A DNA stretch of 64,000 nucleotides from an uncultured Desulfobacterales bacterium (GTDB lineage Bacteria > Desulfobacterota > Desulfobacteria > Desulfobacterales > SpSt-501), in the NCBI GenBank assembly GCA_938048455.1, contig CALIUY010000002.1:104421-168420 (forward strand), given 5' to 3'. The stretch's first letter is position 1, and every line of letters starts with the position of its first letter. Positions 7,797 to 16,209 of the stretch are shown piece after piece. The position numbers and the translations under genes were made by a program. Below the pieces are notes generated by a model. The model was not told the DNA's origin. It was given only the letters and a program-made list of their open reading frames with translations, and searched no databases.

Positions 7797-8657
7797 GTGG
7801 AAGCGTTCTTCGCCAATTTGCTGAACGGGCTTTCCTGGGGGATGCTTTTGTTTCTCATCTCCATGGGGCTGACGACCGTTTTCGGGGTCATGGGGGTGCT
7901 CAATTTCGCCCACGGCTCGCTGTTCATGCTGGGGGCCTACCTCTGCCTGCAGTTTGTCCGCTGGACGGGATCGTTCTGGATCGGCCTGATCCTGGGGCCG
8001 CCGCTGGTCGCCGCGCTTTCGGTCCTGATCGAACGGTTTCTCCTGCGACCTCTCTACGGCCGGGATGTCAGCCTGCAGCTGCTTCTCACCTTCGGCCTCA
8101 TGCTCTTTCTCGACGACGGCGTGCGTCTGATCTGGGGCGCGGCCTATCACGTGGTCAACCCGCCCGAGGTGCTCTCCGGATCGGTGGCGCTCTTTTCCCG
8201 GAGTTACCCCCTCTACCGCCTGTTTCTCGTGATCCTCGGGCCCATCGTCGGCATCGGTTTGTGGGCCTTTTTCACCTACACGCTCTGGGGGAAACTGCTG
8301 CGCGCCGCCGCCACGGACCGTCAAATGGCCGAGATCGTCGGCGTCCGCGTGCCGGTCCTCTTCACGGCGGTCTTCGCCTTCGGGGCTTGGCTTGCGGCCG
8401 TCGGCGGAGCGCTCGCCGCGCCGCACCAGAGTGTGGGGCCCGCCATGGGGGAGCGGATCATCATCGAGAGCTTCATCGTCGTCGTGATCGGCGGCATGGG
8501 AAGCTTTCCCGGCGCTTTCGTGGGTGCCCTCGTCCTGGGGTTGCTCCATTCCTTCGGCACGACCTTCTTCCCTCAGCTGCAGATGGCCTTGCCGTACATC
8601 CTCCTGGCGGTGATTCTGCTTATCCGGCCGCGCGGCCTTTTCGGAGCGGAGAGTTGA
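7797..8657 (+). CDS. livH: Branched-chain amino acid-type ABC transporter permease, LivH
   Basis: A 286-residue permease with about eight membrane helices. It contains NFAHGSLFMLGAYL, the LivH family signature, and ends with a conserved GMGSFPGAFVGALVLGL block and IRPRGLFG. The GTG at 7797 is chosen because it gives the usual family start (VEAFFANLLNGLSWG); frames opening earlier, near 7689, add ~36 residues without homology. It forms the channel with LivM. Spacing to livK is 92 bases and to livM one base. Confidence 0.93.
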   Translation: MEAFFANLLNGLSWGMLLFLISMGLTTVFGVMGVLNFAHGSLFMLGAYLCLQFVRWTGSFWIGLILGPPLVAALSVLIERFLLRPLYGRDVSLQLLLTFGLMLFLDDGVRLIWGAAYHVVNPPEVLSGSVALFSRSYPLYRLFLVILGPIVGIGLWAFFTYTLWGKLLRAAATDRQMAEIVGVRVPVLFTAVFAFGAWLAAVGGALAAPHQSVGPAMGERIIIESFIVVVIGGMGSFPGAFVGALVLGLLHSFGTTFFPQLQMALPYILLAVILLIRPRGLFGAES

Positions 8658-8658
8658 G

Positions 8659-9624
8659 ATGAGGATCCGGCGCGCCGGCAGTCTGTGGATCGTCGCTTCG
8701 ACCGCATTTCTCGCGGCCGCCCCGTTTTTTCTCAGCACCTATTGGATCCTGATCCTGACCGAGATCCTGACGATGAGCCTGTTTGCCATGAGCTTCAACC
8801 TGCTCTTCGGATACACGGGGCTCCTTTCCTTCGGGCAGGCGGGAATCTTCGGGGCCGGCGGCTATCTCGCGGTCTTGAGCCTGCTCCACGGGCCCTCCTC
8901 GCTCTGGGGCGCTTTTGCGGCGGCGCTTGCCGGTTCGGCCTTGATTTCTCTGGTGATCGGCTGGTTTTGCGTGCGGCGCGACGAGATCTACTTCGCCATT
9001 TTGACCCTCGGCTTCGGCATGATGCTTTTCACCGTCGCGCACAACTGGCGAAGCCTTACGGGGGGAAGCGACGGGCTGGGAGGCTTCACGCTGCCGCCGC
9101 TCGACCTTTTCGTTTGGCGGGGCTCGCTCGCCGACCCGCGCCATTTTTACTTTCTCGTCCTCGCCGTCGCCCTGATCGGGGCGATCCTTCTCTACCGCAT
9201 GGTGAATTCGCCTTTCGGCTTGATGCTGCGCTCGATCCGCGAAAACACCCAGCGGCTTTCTTTCGTGGGGGCCGACGTGCGGGCCGTGCGCCTGTGCGCG
9301 TTCGTGGTCGCGGGAACGCTCGCCGGCATCGCCGGTGTCCTGTTCGCCTTTTTCAACCGCATCGCCTCGCCCGAAATGCTCCACTGGGCCTTCTCGGGCA
9401 AGGCCGTGCTGATGACCATCCTGGGCGGCTCCGGGGTGCTCCTCGGACCGGCCGTGGGCGCCGCCATCTTCTTCGTTCTCGAGCATGTGATCACCGCGTA
9501 TACGACCAACTGGATGGTTTTCCTCGGGGCGATCCTGATCGTTCTGGTGCTTGCTTTCCCGCGCGGTGTGCTGGGAAGTCTTCTCGATCTCGTCCAAAGA
9601 TACCGCGGCAGGCCCCGTTCATGA
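8659..9624 (+). CDS. livM: Branched-chain amino acid-type ABC transporter permease, LivM
   Basis: A 321-residue membrane permease with about nine helices. The signature NLLFGYTGLLSFGQAGIFGAGGY is the classic LivM block. The C-terminal half contains SPFGLMLRSIRENTQRLSFVG, the coupling loop that contacts the ATPases, and ends with FPRGVLG. It starts one base after livH and its stop overlaps the ATG of livG (ATGA), so the genes are translationally coupled. Confidence 0.95.
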   Translation: MRIRRAGSLWIVASTAFLAAAPFFLSTYWILILTEILTMSLFAMSFNLLFGYTGLLSFGQAGIFGAGGYLAVLSLLHGPSSLWGAFAAALAGSALISLVIGWFCVRRDEIYFAILTLGFGMMLFTVAHNWRSLTGGSDGLGGFTLPPLDLFVWRGSLADPRHFYFLVLAVALIGAILLYRMVNSPFGLMLRSIRENTQRLSFVGADVRAVRLCAFVVAGTLAGIAGVLFAFFNRIASPEMLHWAFSGKAVLMTILGGSGVLLGPAVGAAIFFVLEHVITAYTTNWMVFLGAILIVLVLAFPRGVLGSLLDLVQRYRGRPRS

Positions 9625-10394
9625 GCACGCCGATCCTTTTGCAGGTCGAGTCGCTGAGCCGCAGTTTCGGCAAGTTTCAGGCGCTGAGCGACGTCTCCCT
9701 CGAGATCCCCCGCGGCAGGCTCTGCGCGCTCATCGGGCCGAACGGGGCGGGAAAGACCACGTTTTACAACGTCGTTTCCGGAAGGTACCGCCCCACCCGC
9801 GGCCGGGTTTTTTTCGAAGGCCGCGACATCACCGGGGTTCCCCCGCACAAGCTGGTGAAACTCGGGCTGCTCCGCTCGTTTCAGATCACGAACATCTTCC
9901 CCGCGCTCACGGTGCTCGAAAACGTGCTCGCCCCGCTGGCCGTGATGCACGGGATGAGTTTCGCTTTCTGGCGGTCGCTTTCCTCGCAGCAGAAACTCGT
10001 CGAGGAGGCCCTGACGATTCTCGAGCGGCTCGGTCTTGCCGGCCAGTCGCACCGGGAAGTCTCCACTCTCGCCTACGGCGACAAGCGGCTGATCGAAATC
10101 GCCATCGTGCTCGCCTGCCGGCCCCGGCTCGTCCTGCTCGATGAGCCGACCGCCGGGATGAACCCGGAGGAAACCGAACGCATGATCCGGCTGATCCACG
10201 AGCTTGCCGCGCACTCCGAGATCACCTTCTTTGTGACCGAGCACGACATGAAGGTCGTTTTTTCCGTCGCCCAGACGATTTTCGTCCTGAACCAAGGCCG
10301 ACTGCTGGCCCAAGGAACTCCGGAGGAGATCCGGGCGAACCCGGCGGTGCGCCAGGCCTATCTCGGGGGGAGCCTCGATGCTGAGCGTGCGTGA
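9621..10394 (+). CDS. livG: ABC transporter ATP-binding protein, LivG
   Basis: A 257-residue ATPase. Walker A is GPNGAGKTT (residues 39-47), the signature loop is STLAYGDKR (the LAYG variant is usual in LivG), and Walker B is VLLDEPTAGM followed by the H-loop in VTEHDM. The helical domain has LLRSFQITNIFP, which is family specific. It overlaps livM by four bases and livF by seventeen. With LivF it powers uptake by LivHM. Confidence 0.95.
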   Translation: MSTPILLQVESLSRSFGKFQALSDVSLEIPRGRLCALIGPNGAGKTTFYNVVSGRYRPTRGRVFFEGRDITGVPPHKLVKLGLLRSFQITNIFPALTVLENVLAPLAVMHGMSFAFWRSLSSQQKLVEEALTILERLGLAGQSHREVSTLAYGDKRLIEIAIVLACRPRLVLLDEPTAGMNPEETERMIRLIHELAAHSEITFFVTEHDMKVVFSVAQTIFVLNQGRLLAQGTPEEIRANPAVRQAYLGGSLDAERA

Positions 10395-11076
10395 GCTGCA
10401 TGCGTATTACGGAGACAGCCACGTCCTCCAGGGAGTCTCCCTTGAGGTGGGATCGGGTGAAATCGTCTGCCTGCTGGGACGAAACGGAGCCGGGAAATCG
10501 ACCACCCTCAAAGGCATTCTCGGGGTCGTTCCGCCGCGCTCCGGAGGCGTTTTTTTTAACGGCGTCGAGATCACCGGGCGGCCGGTCTACGAGTCGGTGC
10601 GGCTCGGGCTTGCGCTCGTGCCCGAAGACCGTCGGATCTTCGCCGGCCTGAGCGTTCAAGAAAACCTCGAGGTTGCGGCCCTCCCGGCGCGACCGGGGCA
10701 GAAGGCCTGGACCCTCGAGCGGATCTACGATACCTTTCCGCTTCTTTCCCGCCTGAAGCACCGCAAAGGCGGAAACCTCTCGGGCGGCGAGCAGCAGATG
10801 CTCGCCATCGCCCGGGCCCTGGTCGGAAATCCCCTCCTCCTGCTCTTGGACGAGCCCTGCGAGGGGCTGGCCCCCGTCATCGTGGAGGAGCTCGGCCGGG
10901 TCATCGCCGACATCAAGCAGGAGATCCCGATTCTTCTCTCCGAGCAGAACGCCCGCTTCGCGCTCACCCTGTCGGACCGCGGCTATGTCATCGACAAAGG
11001 CGTGATCCGCTTCGAGGGCACCCGCCGTGAACTTCTCGAAAACCGAGAAGTCCAATCCCGCTATCTCTCCGTATAA
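10378..11076 (+). CDS. livF: ABC transporter ATP-binding protein, LivF
   Basis: A 232-residue ATPase. Walker A is GRNGAGKST (34-42), the signature is LSGGEQQ, Walker B is LLLLDEPCEGLAP, and the H-loop histidine is replaced: the usual SEQN is present as SEQNARFAL, as in other LivF proteins. It is the last gene of the liv operon, overlapping livG by 17 bases. The next gene is on the opposite strand 57 bases away. No obvious terminator hairpin is seen in that gap. Confidence 0.95.
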   Translation: MLSVRELHAYYGDSHVLQGVSLEVGSGEIVCLLGRNGAGKSTTLKGILGVVPPRSGGVFFNGVEITGRPVYESVRLGLALVPEDRRIFAGLSVQENLEVAALPARPGQKAWTLERIYDTFPLLSRLKHRKGGNLSGGEQQMLAIARALVGNPLLLLLDEPCEGLAPVIVEELGRVIADIKQEIPILLSEQNARFALTLSDRGYVIDKGVIRFEGTRRELLENREVQSRYLSV

Positions 11077-11132
11077 AGCATCTTTTCGAGCAAACCGACC
11101 GATGTCCGTGCGGCGAGTACGGAGGCAGGTGT

Positions 11133-12305
11133 TCAGGTTCCCTGAAGAAGGGTGCCGATCCGCTCGCACAGCGCGATCGCTTTTACGAGGAGCGCGTCGG
11201 GAAAATCATAGGACGGGCTGTGGAGAGGAGGCTGAGAGAGACCCGCGCCGATCGCGAACATCGCTCCCCGAAAGCGCGCCGTGAAGTGACCGAAGTCCTC
11301 CGACCAGCGGAAGGGCTCTTGCGGCTCGACGAGTTCGAAGCCGAGATCTTCCGCTCCCCGGCGGACGAAAGAAACGGCTTCGGGGTCGTTCACCAAAGCG
11401 GGGAAGGGTTCATGAACCGAGATCGCCGTTTCCAGGTTTCGGCTTCGGGCGGAGGTTTCGACCCGCTCCCGGAGGGCGGCGACAAGAAGAGCGAGCGGTT
11501 GGTCGCCCGCCGCCCGCAGGGTGAGAAGGATTTCGGCCTCTCCGGGGGTGATGCCGAAGCCGGAATTGCCCAGCCGAACGTGGGTTACGGTGACGAGCGA
11601 GAAGAAAGCGAAGGCGGAGGGCAGCCGGGGAAGCTCCCCGATCAAATGCGCCGTGAGTTCCCCCGGCGAGCGGGCCTCTTCGGGATGGGCCGCATGCGAG
11701 GAAGATCCCCGCAGCAGGATCCGCACCCCCACGGAGGCGCAGGCGAAGACTCCGGAGCGCACCAGCACCCTTCCGAAGGGGAAGCCGGGCAAATTGTGCA
11801 GGGCGAAGCACGCATCCGGCCGTAAATCCGTCGTCGCGAGATCCGCGAGCATACGTTCGGCGCCTTCGCCCGTTTCTTCGGCCGGCTGAAAGAGAAGCAG
11901 GCTTCGTCCGGTCGCCGAGCGTCGCCGTGCGAGCCGCACGGCCAAGCCGGCGAGGATCGCCATGTGCCCGTCGTGGCCGCAGGCGTGGGAAAGCCCCGGG
12001 ATCTGGGAGGCGTAGGGGACGCCGCTCGACTCGGTCACCGAAACGGCGTCGAGCTCGGCACGGAAGGCCACCGTGAGGCCGGGCTTTTCTCCGTCGTAGA
12101 CCGCGGCCAAGCCTCCGCCGCCGATCCGGCAGATGAGCCGATCCGGCGGGTGGGCCGCCAGAAACGCGGTGAGAGTTTGCACGGTGGCGCGCTCGTCGCC
12201 GGCTGGCTCCGGACGGGCGTGAAGGCGGTGGCGCAGGGAAATGACCGCCGCCAGCTCTTCCGCGGAAAGCGTTTCCTCCAAGCGGGTGTTGAAGGGTTCA
12301 GGCAT
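11133..12305 (-). CDS. M20-family amidohydrolase (M20D, hippurate/IAA-amino-acid hydrolase type)
   Basis: A 390-residue zinc amidohydrolase. The metal-binding blocks are HACGHDGH, the catalytic EETGEGA, and a later HNLPGFPFG and HSPSYDFPD. A lid domain with HAAHPEEARSP lies in the middle. Relatives cleave N-acyl or aryl-amide bonds of amino acids (hippurate, N-acetyl amino acids, IAA conjugates). It is the last gene of the TRAP operon: its ATG overlaps the dctM stop by eight bases. This suggests that the TRAP system imports an amide-linked acid which this enzyme then splits; that link is inference. No signal peptide, so cytoplasmic. Confidence 0.9.
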   Translation of the reverse strand: MPEPFNTRLEETLSAEELAAVISLRHRLHARPEPAGDERATVQTLTAFLAAHPPDRLICRIGGGGLAAVYDGEKPGLTVAFRAELDAVSVTESSGVPYASQIPGLSHACGHDGHMAILAGLAVRLARRRSATGRSLLLFQPAEETGEGAERMLADLATTDLRPDACFALHNLPGFPFGRVLVRSGVFACASVGVRILLRGSSSHAAHPEEARSPGELTAHLIGELPRLPSAFAFFSLVTVTHVRLGNSGFGITPGEAEILLTLRAAGDQPLALLVAALRERVETSARSRNLETAISVHEPFPALVNDPEAVSFVRRGAEDLGFELVEPQEPFRWSEDFGHFTARFRGAMFAIGAGLSQPPLHSPSYDFPDALLVKAIALCERIGTLLQGT

Positions 12306-13578
12306 ATCCCAGAAGCCGCGGGATCCAGAGTACGAGCGTCGGCGCGTAGGTGACGAGGAGCAGAATGCCGATTTCGAGCGCCAGAAACGGCAATACGGCG
12401 CGTGTCACTTGGGGCAGCGGCAGCCCCGTCACGCCGCAGACGACAAAGAGGCAGACCCCGAGCGGCGGAGTGAGAAGCCCGACGACGATGTTGAAGACCA
12501 TGACAAAGCCGAAATGCAGAGGATGAATGCCGACCCCCTGGGCCACGGCGAGAAGCGTGGGGGCGAGGATGATGATCGCCGCCCCGCCTTCGAGGAACAT
12601 TCCGACGAACAGCAGAAACAGGTTGAGGAGAAGGAGGATCAGATAGGGGTTTTCGGTCAGGCCGAGCAGCATCGTGGCGATGCGGTTGGGGATCTGCTCG
12701 GCGGTCAGCACCCAGGCGAAGACGTTCGCCATGGCGATGATCAGGAGCAAGACCGCGGTCGTGACCGCCCCCTCGACGAAAACCTGTTTGATGCTTGGCC
12801 AGTCGAGTTCCCGGTAGACGAAAAGACCGAGAAAGAGGGCGTAGAAAAGGGCGACGGCGGCGGCCTCGGTGGGGGTGAACACCCCCCCCAAGATCCCCCC
12901 CAAGATGATCAGCGGGGCGATGAGCGCCGGCCCGGCTTTCTGGAATTGCCCCCAGAGAAAGGCGGCGGTGAAGGGCTCCTCGACGCGCGGGTAGCCGCGG
13001 CGGACGGCCATGAGATAGGAGAGCCCCATCATGGAAAAGCCGATCAAAAGGCCGGGAATGATCCCGGCCGCGAACAGGGCTCCGATCGAAAGGCCGGTGG
13101 TCACCCCCATGATCACCATGAAGATCGAGGGCGGAATGATCGGCCCCATGGTGCTCGAGGCCGCGGTCACCGCGGCCGAGAAGGCCTGGTCATAGCCGGC
13201 CCGAACCATGCCCGGGACGAGGACGGTGCCGATGGCCGAGGCGTCGGCCACGGCCGAACCCGAGATCCCCCCGAGAAACATGGAGGCGACGATGTTCGTG
13301 TGGGCGAGGCCGCCGCGGATGCGGCCGACGAGGGCATTGGCAAAGCCGACGAGCCGGATCGTCGTTCCGCCGCGGTTCATGAGTTCGCCGGCGAGCACGA
13401 AGAGCGGAACGGCCATCAGGGGAAAGGAATCGATCCCGGTGAACATCCGCTGGGCGATGAGGCTCAACGGCACATCGAGCACCCAGAGCGCGGCGAGCGC
13501 GGTCAGGCCCAGGCAGAAAGCGACCGGAAACCCCAGGGCGAGGCTGACGAGAAACACGCCCGCGATCAGGGGGATCAT
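12298..13578 (-). CDS. dctM: TRAP transporter large permease, DctM family
   Basis: A 426-residue membrane protein with about twelve helices, the translocating subunit of a sodium-driven tripartite transporter. Family blocks are GFPVAFCLGLTAL, LFVLAGELMNRGG, GGISGSAVADASAIGTVLVPGM and FTPTEAAAVALFYAL. Its start overlaps the stop of dctQ (ATGA) and its stop overlaps the start of the amidohydrolase. Length and order are standard for a DctPQM system. Confidence 0.95.
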   Translation of the reverse strand: MIPLIAGVFLVSLALGFPVAFCLGLTALAALWVLDVPLSLIAQRMFTGIDSFPLMAVPLFVLAGELMNRGGTTIRLVGFANALVGRIRGGLAHTNIVASMFLGGISGSAVADASAIGTVLVPGMVRAGYDQAFSAAVTAASSTMGPIIPPSIFMVIMGVTTGLSIGALFAAGIIPGLLIGFSMMGLSYLMAVRRGYPRVEEPFTAAFLWGQFQKAGPALIAPLIILGGILGGVFTPTEAAAVALFYALFLGLFVYRELDWPSIKQVFVEGAVTTAVLLLIIAMANVFAWVLTAEQIPNRIATMLLGLTENPYLILLLLNLFLLFVGMFLEGGAAIIILAPTLLAVAQGVGIHPLHFGFVMVFNIVVGLLTPPLGVCLFVVCGVTGLPLPQVTRAVLPFLALEIGILLLVTYAPTLVLWIPRLLGYA

Positions 13579-14090
13579 AAGGCTTCCCTTGGGGCCGGTC
13601 GGGGCTTCGCCGGCGAGAGCAGCTTGAGGAAACCCGCGAGAAGCTCGACGATCATGAGTGCTGCACCCACGGGGATCGCGAGATAGGGGTAGAGCATGGG
13701 GATCATCATCGCCGGGGATTTCTGCGCTGCGTTGAAGAAGGCGAGGTTCACCCCTTCGCGGGCGATGAGGGCGAGAAAGGCGATGAGAACGAGGTGAAGC
13801 CCGATCGCCGTCGCCCGCCGCAGGACCGGAGGGAAACGTTCGACCAGGCTGTTCACCCCGATGTGACGACCCCGCCGCAGGGCGACGAAGGAGCCCACCA
13901 GCCCCATCCAGATCATGAGATAGCGGGCGAGCTCTTCCGACCAGGGAAACGGCACATAGATCACGAACCGGAAGAACACCTGCAGGATCACCACGACGGA
14001 CATGGCGATCCCCAGCAGGATGAGCAGCCGCTCGGCGATGCGGCTCAACGAATCGCTGGCCCGGTCGAGGACCCGGGAGAGTTTCTCCAT
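13575..14090 (-). CDS. dctQ: TRAP transporter small permease, DctQ family
   Basis: A 171-residue protein with four hydrophobic helices. The block PFPWSEELARYLMIWMGLVGS is the DctQ hallmark, followed by RRGRHIGVN. It pairs with DctM in the membrane. It starts 25 bases after dctP and overlaps dctM by four bases. Confidence 0.94.
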   Translation of the reverse strand: MEKLSRVLDRASDSLSRIAERLLILLGIAMSVVVILQVFFRFVIYVPFPWSEELARYLMIWMGLVGSFVALRRGRHIGVNSLVERFPPVLRRATAIGLHLVLIAFLALIAREGVNLAFFNAAQKSPAMMIPMLYPYLAIPVGAALMIVELLAGFLKLLSPAKPRPAPREAL

Positions 14091-14115
14091 CCCGAGAGGG
14101 GGCCTCCGCCCCGAT

Positions 14116-15201
14116 TCATTTCTTGATCTGGGCGTACTTCTCGTTCGCCATGCGGATGAAGTCTTTCACGATCTGCTCCGCACGGTCGCCGACCTCTTTT
14201 TCGGCCTGGGCCGCGGCGGCGAGGATGCCGTCGGTCCATTCGTCGCCCGCCTTTTTGCGGATGAAGGTCAACCCCGCGGGTTGGGCGATCTGCCGGAACT
14301 GATGGAGCTCGGCGGCGGTCGGCTGGTGGATCTGCATTCCCTGGGCTTTGAGTTTTTCGATCCCCTCGATGTTCGCCTCTTGGGAGAAGCCGTTGTGCGT
14401 GTGGGCGAGCACGACGGCTGCCTCGGAGACGATCCGGCGCTGCTCGGCGTTCAGCTTCTTCTGGAAGAAATTCTCGTTCATGAAGACAAAGAGCGGGTTG
14501 TACAGATGGCCGTCGAGGATCACGTACTTTTGCACTTCATAGAATTTCATGTCGTGGATGAGTACGATGGGCAGCTCCATGCCGTCCACGACCTTCTGCT
14601 GCAGCGCCATGTAGAGCTCGCCGAAGGCGATGGGGGTGGGGTCGGCGCCGAGCGCCTTGACCATCTCCATGTGGGCCGGGTTTTCCATGGTGCGGATTTT
14701 CAGGCCCTTCATGTCGGCGGCGCTTTTCATCGGCCGGTTGGCGGTGAAGTGGCGGTAGCCGTTTTCGGTGATCGCCAGCACGCGGACGCCCGTTTTCGCA
14801 AGAAAGGCCTCGCCGAAGCGGCGGCCGAAGTCGCCGTCGAAGACCTTCCAGGCCGCAGGCGCGTTGGAAAAAAGGAAGGGGATGTCGAAGACGACGGCCG
14901 CGTCGAAGAAGCCCGGAACCGGACCGCTCGAGAGGGTCGCCATTTCGATCGTGCCCATGCGCACCCCTTCCAGAGCTTCGCGCTCGTTGCCGAGTTTCGA
15001 GGCATGGAAGGCCTTGACTTCGATTTCCCCCCGGCTCTGGGTTTCGACCAGGTGGCGGAAAATCTCGACCGCCTTGACGGTGCGGTTGGTGGGCACATCG
15101 GGTCCGGCGTTGGCGACCTTGATGGTGATCTTGGCCCAGGCCGGGGTGCCGAGGAGAAGAAGAACGAAGAAAGACAAAACGATGGGCTTGCAGGCTTTCA
15201 T
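14116..15201 (-). CDS. dctP: TRAP transporter substrate-binding protein, DctP family
   Basis: A secreted solute receptor of 361 residues. The ATG at 15201 has AAGGAG about nine bases upstream and begins a signal peptide (MKACKPIVLSFFVLLLLG, cleavage near AWAKI). A longer frame to 15342 is rejected because its extra 47 residues would precede the signal peptide. The mature part has ALGADPTPIAFGELYMALQQ with KVVDGMELP, the DctP ligand-binding block, and an arginine in KGLKIRTMENP that usually pairs with the substrate carboxylate. The ligand is therefore probably an organic acid. Confidence 0.94.
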   Translation of the reverse strand: MKACKPIVLSFFVLLLLGTPAWAKITIKVANAGPDVPTNRTVKAVEIFRHLVETQSRGEIEVKAFHASKLGNEREALEGVRMGTIEMATLSSGPVPGFFDAAVVFDIPFLFSNAPAAWKVFDGDFGRRFGEAFLAKTGVRVLAITENGYRHFTANRPMKSAADMKGLKIRTMENPAHMEMVKALGADPTPIAFGELYMALQQKVVDGMELPIVLIHDMKFYEVQKYVILDGHLYNPLFVFMNENFFQKKLNAEQRRIVSEAAVVLAHTHNGFSQEANIEGIEKLKAQGMQIHQPTAAELHQFRQIAQPAGLTFIRKKAGDEWTDGILAAAAQAEKEVGDRAEQIVKDFIRMANEKYAQIKK

Positions 15202-15312
15202 CTTGTCGCACTCCTTGTTGAGCTCGGGCTCTCGGAGGCCGTCACCCCCTGCCGCCCATCCGCCTCCGGAGGCCGCGGGGTTTTTCTGTGCGGCGGGGCT
15301 TCCCGAAGGTGC

Positions 15313-15342
15313 CCTATACGGAAGATTCCGAAGGGCTGTCAA
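15313..15342 (-). promoter_or_regulatory. sigma70-type promoter of the dctPQM-M20 operon
   Basis: On the minus strand TTGACA (15337-15342) is followed after 18 bases by TATAGG (15313-15318). It lies about 110 bases upstream of the dctP ATG and just past the stop of the metacaspase gene, so the TRAP operon probably has its own promoter. Confidence 0.6.
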
Positions 15343-15361
15343 GGGAAGAAGCCGGCCGCCG

Positions 15362-16177
15362 TCAATCGAGCACGCGCCAGCGCCTCATGCGGCTTGAGCC
15401 GTAGAGGTTGGGGGTCTGGGGATACTGCTGCGAGGGCAGCAGGCGCCGGATCGCCTTGTACCAGCCTTGGTAGGTGGCCCGCGCCGGCAGCGTCTTCAAG
15501 GTCTGCAGGGCGACGAAGCTGAAGGCGCCGTTCGGACGGCCGGAAAACCAGGCGTCGTAGCTGTACTCGGTGTCCTGGCAGCCGGCCAGAAGCAGCGCCG
15601 CGTAACGTCCCGGCGGGCTCGAGCGTCGTAACCCGCGGCCGATGCCGAGCCGGGCCGCCTCGCGCTTCGAAAGAAACACCGCCGGCGGCAGGAAGCGGAC
15701 GAGCCGCCGGGGGGCGAACTTCCCGGATACCGTCGGCGGGGTGAGGATGGGCGCGAAGCGGGTGACCGTCCCGGAATGGCAGGAGTCGGAGATCATGACG
15801 AGCTTCACGCCCGGCGGCCGGGCGCTGAAAAGGTCGAAGAGCTCGTCATCCGTAATCGGCCCCCGGCTGGCGATGTCGTAAGGACAGAGGCACTCGTCGG
15901 TGCCGTCGGGCTCGTCGCCGTCCTCGTCGGGGACGAAAGAGCCGTGTCCGGAGTACTGCACGACGAGAGAGTCGCCGGTGCGCGATTCCGCCAGCAGCCG
16001 TCCGATCGCCCGGCGGATCCCATCCCCCGTCGCCTTGCGGTCAAACAGGGTCTCGACGACGTAGCCGCGCGCGTTGAGCGCGGCCGCCCAGTCGTTCGCG
16101 TCGTTTACACAGCCCGCGAGATCACTTGCGGTGCCCGGGTAGTCATTGATGCCGATGCAAAGCGCTTTTCTGGCCAT
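15362..16177 (-). CDS. Metacaspase (caspase-like peptidase, C14 family)
   Basis: A 271-residue single-domain protease of the caspase fold. The start MARKALCIGINDYPG is the typical first beta strand. The catalytic histidine is His78 in QYSGHGS and the nucleophile is Cys133 in SDSCHSG. The acidic loop DEDGDEPDGTDECLCPYD between them is the usual metacaspase substrate and calcium region. Metacaspases cut after Arg or Lys. There is no signal peptide, pro-domain or adaptor domain. AAAGGAG lies six bases before the ATG. It starts 32 bases after the gatZ-like gene on the same strand, so the two may share a transcript. The substrate is unknown. Confidence 0.92.
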   Translation of the reverse strand: MARKALCIGINDYPGTASDLAGCVNDANDWAAALNARGYVVETLFDRKATGDGIRRAIGRLLAESRTGDSLVVQYSGHGSFVPDEDGDEPDGTDECLCPYDIASRGPITDDELFDLFSARPPGVKLVMISDSCHSGTVTRFAPILTPPTVSGKFAPRRLVRFLPPAVFLSKREAARLGIGRGLRRSSPPGRYAALLLAGCQDTEYSYDAWFSGRPNGAFSFVALQTLKTLPARATYQGWYKAIRRLLPSQQYPQTPNLYGSSRMRRWRVLD

Positions 16178-16209
16178 GGGAAGCTCCTTTCATGGATGGG
16201 GAAGGCGCT

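Noticed and set aside
12241..13686. A 481-residue plus-strand frame across dctM
   Set aside because: It is a charged shadow of the TRAP permease gene; the minus strand has the membrane helices and DctM blocks.
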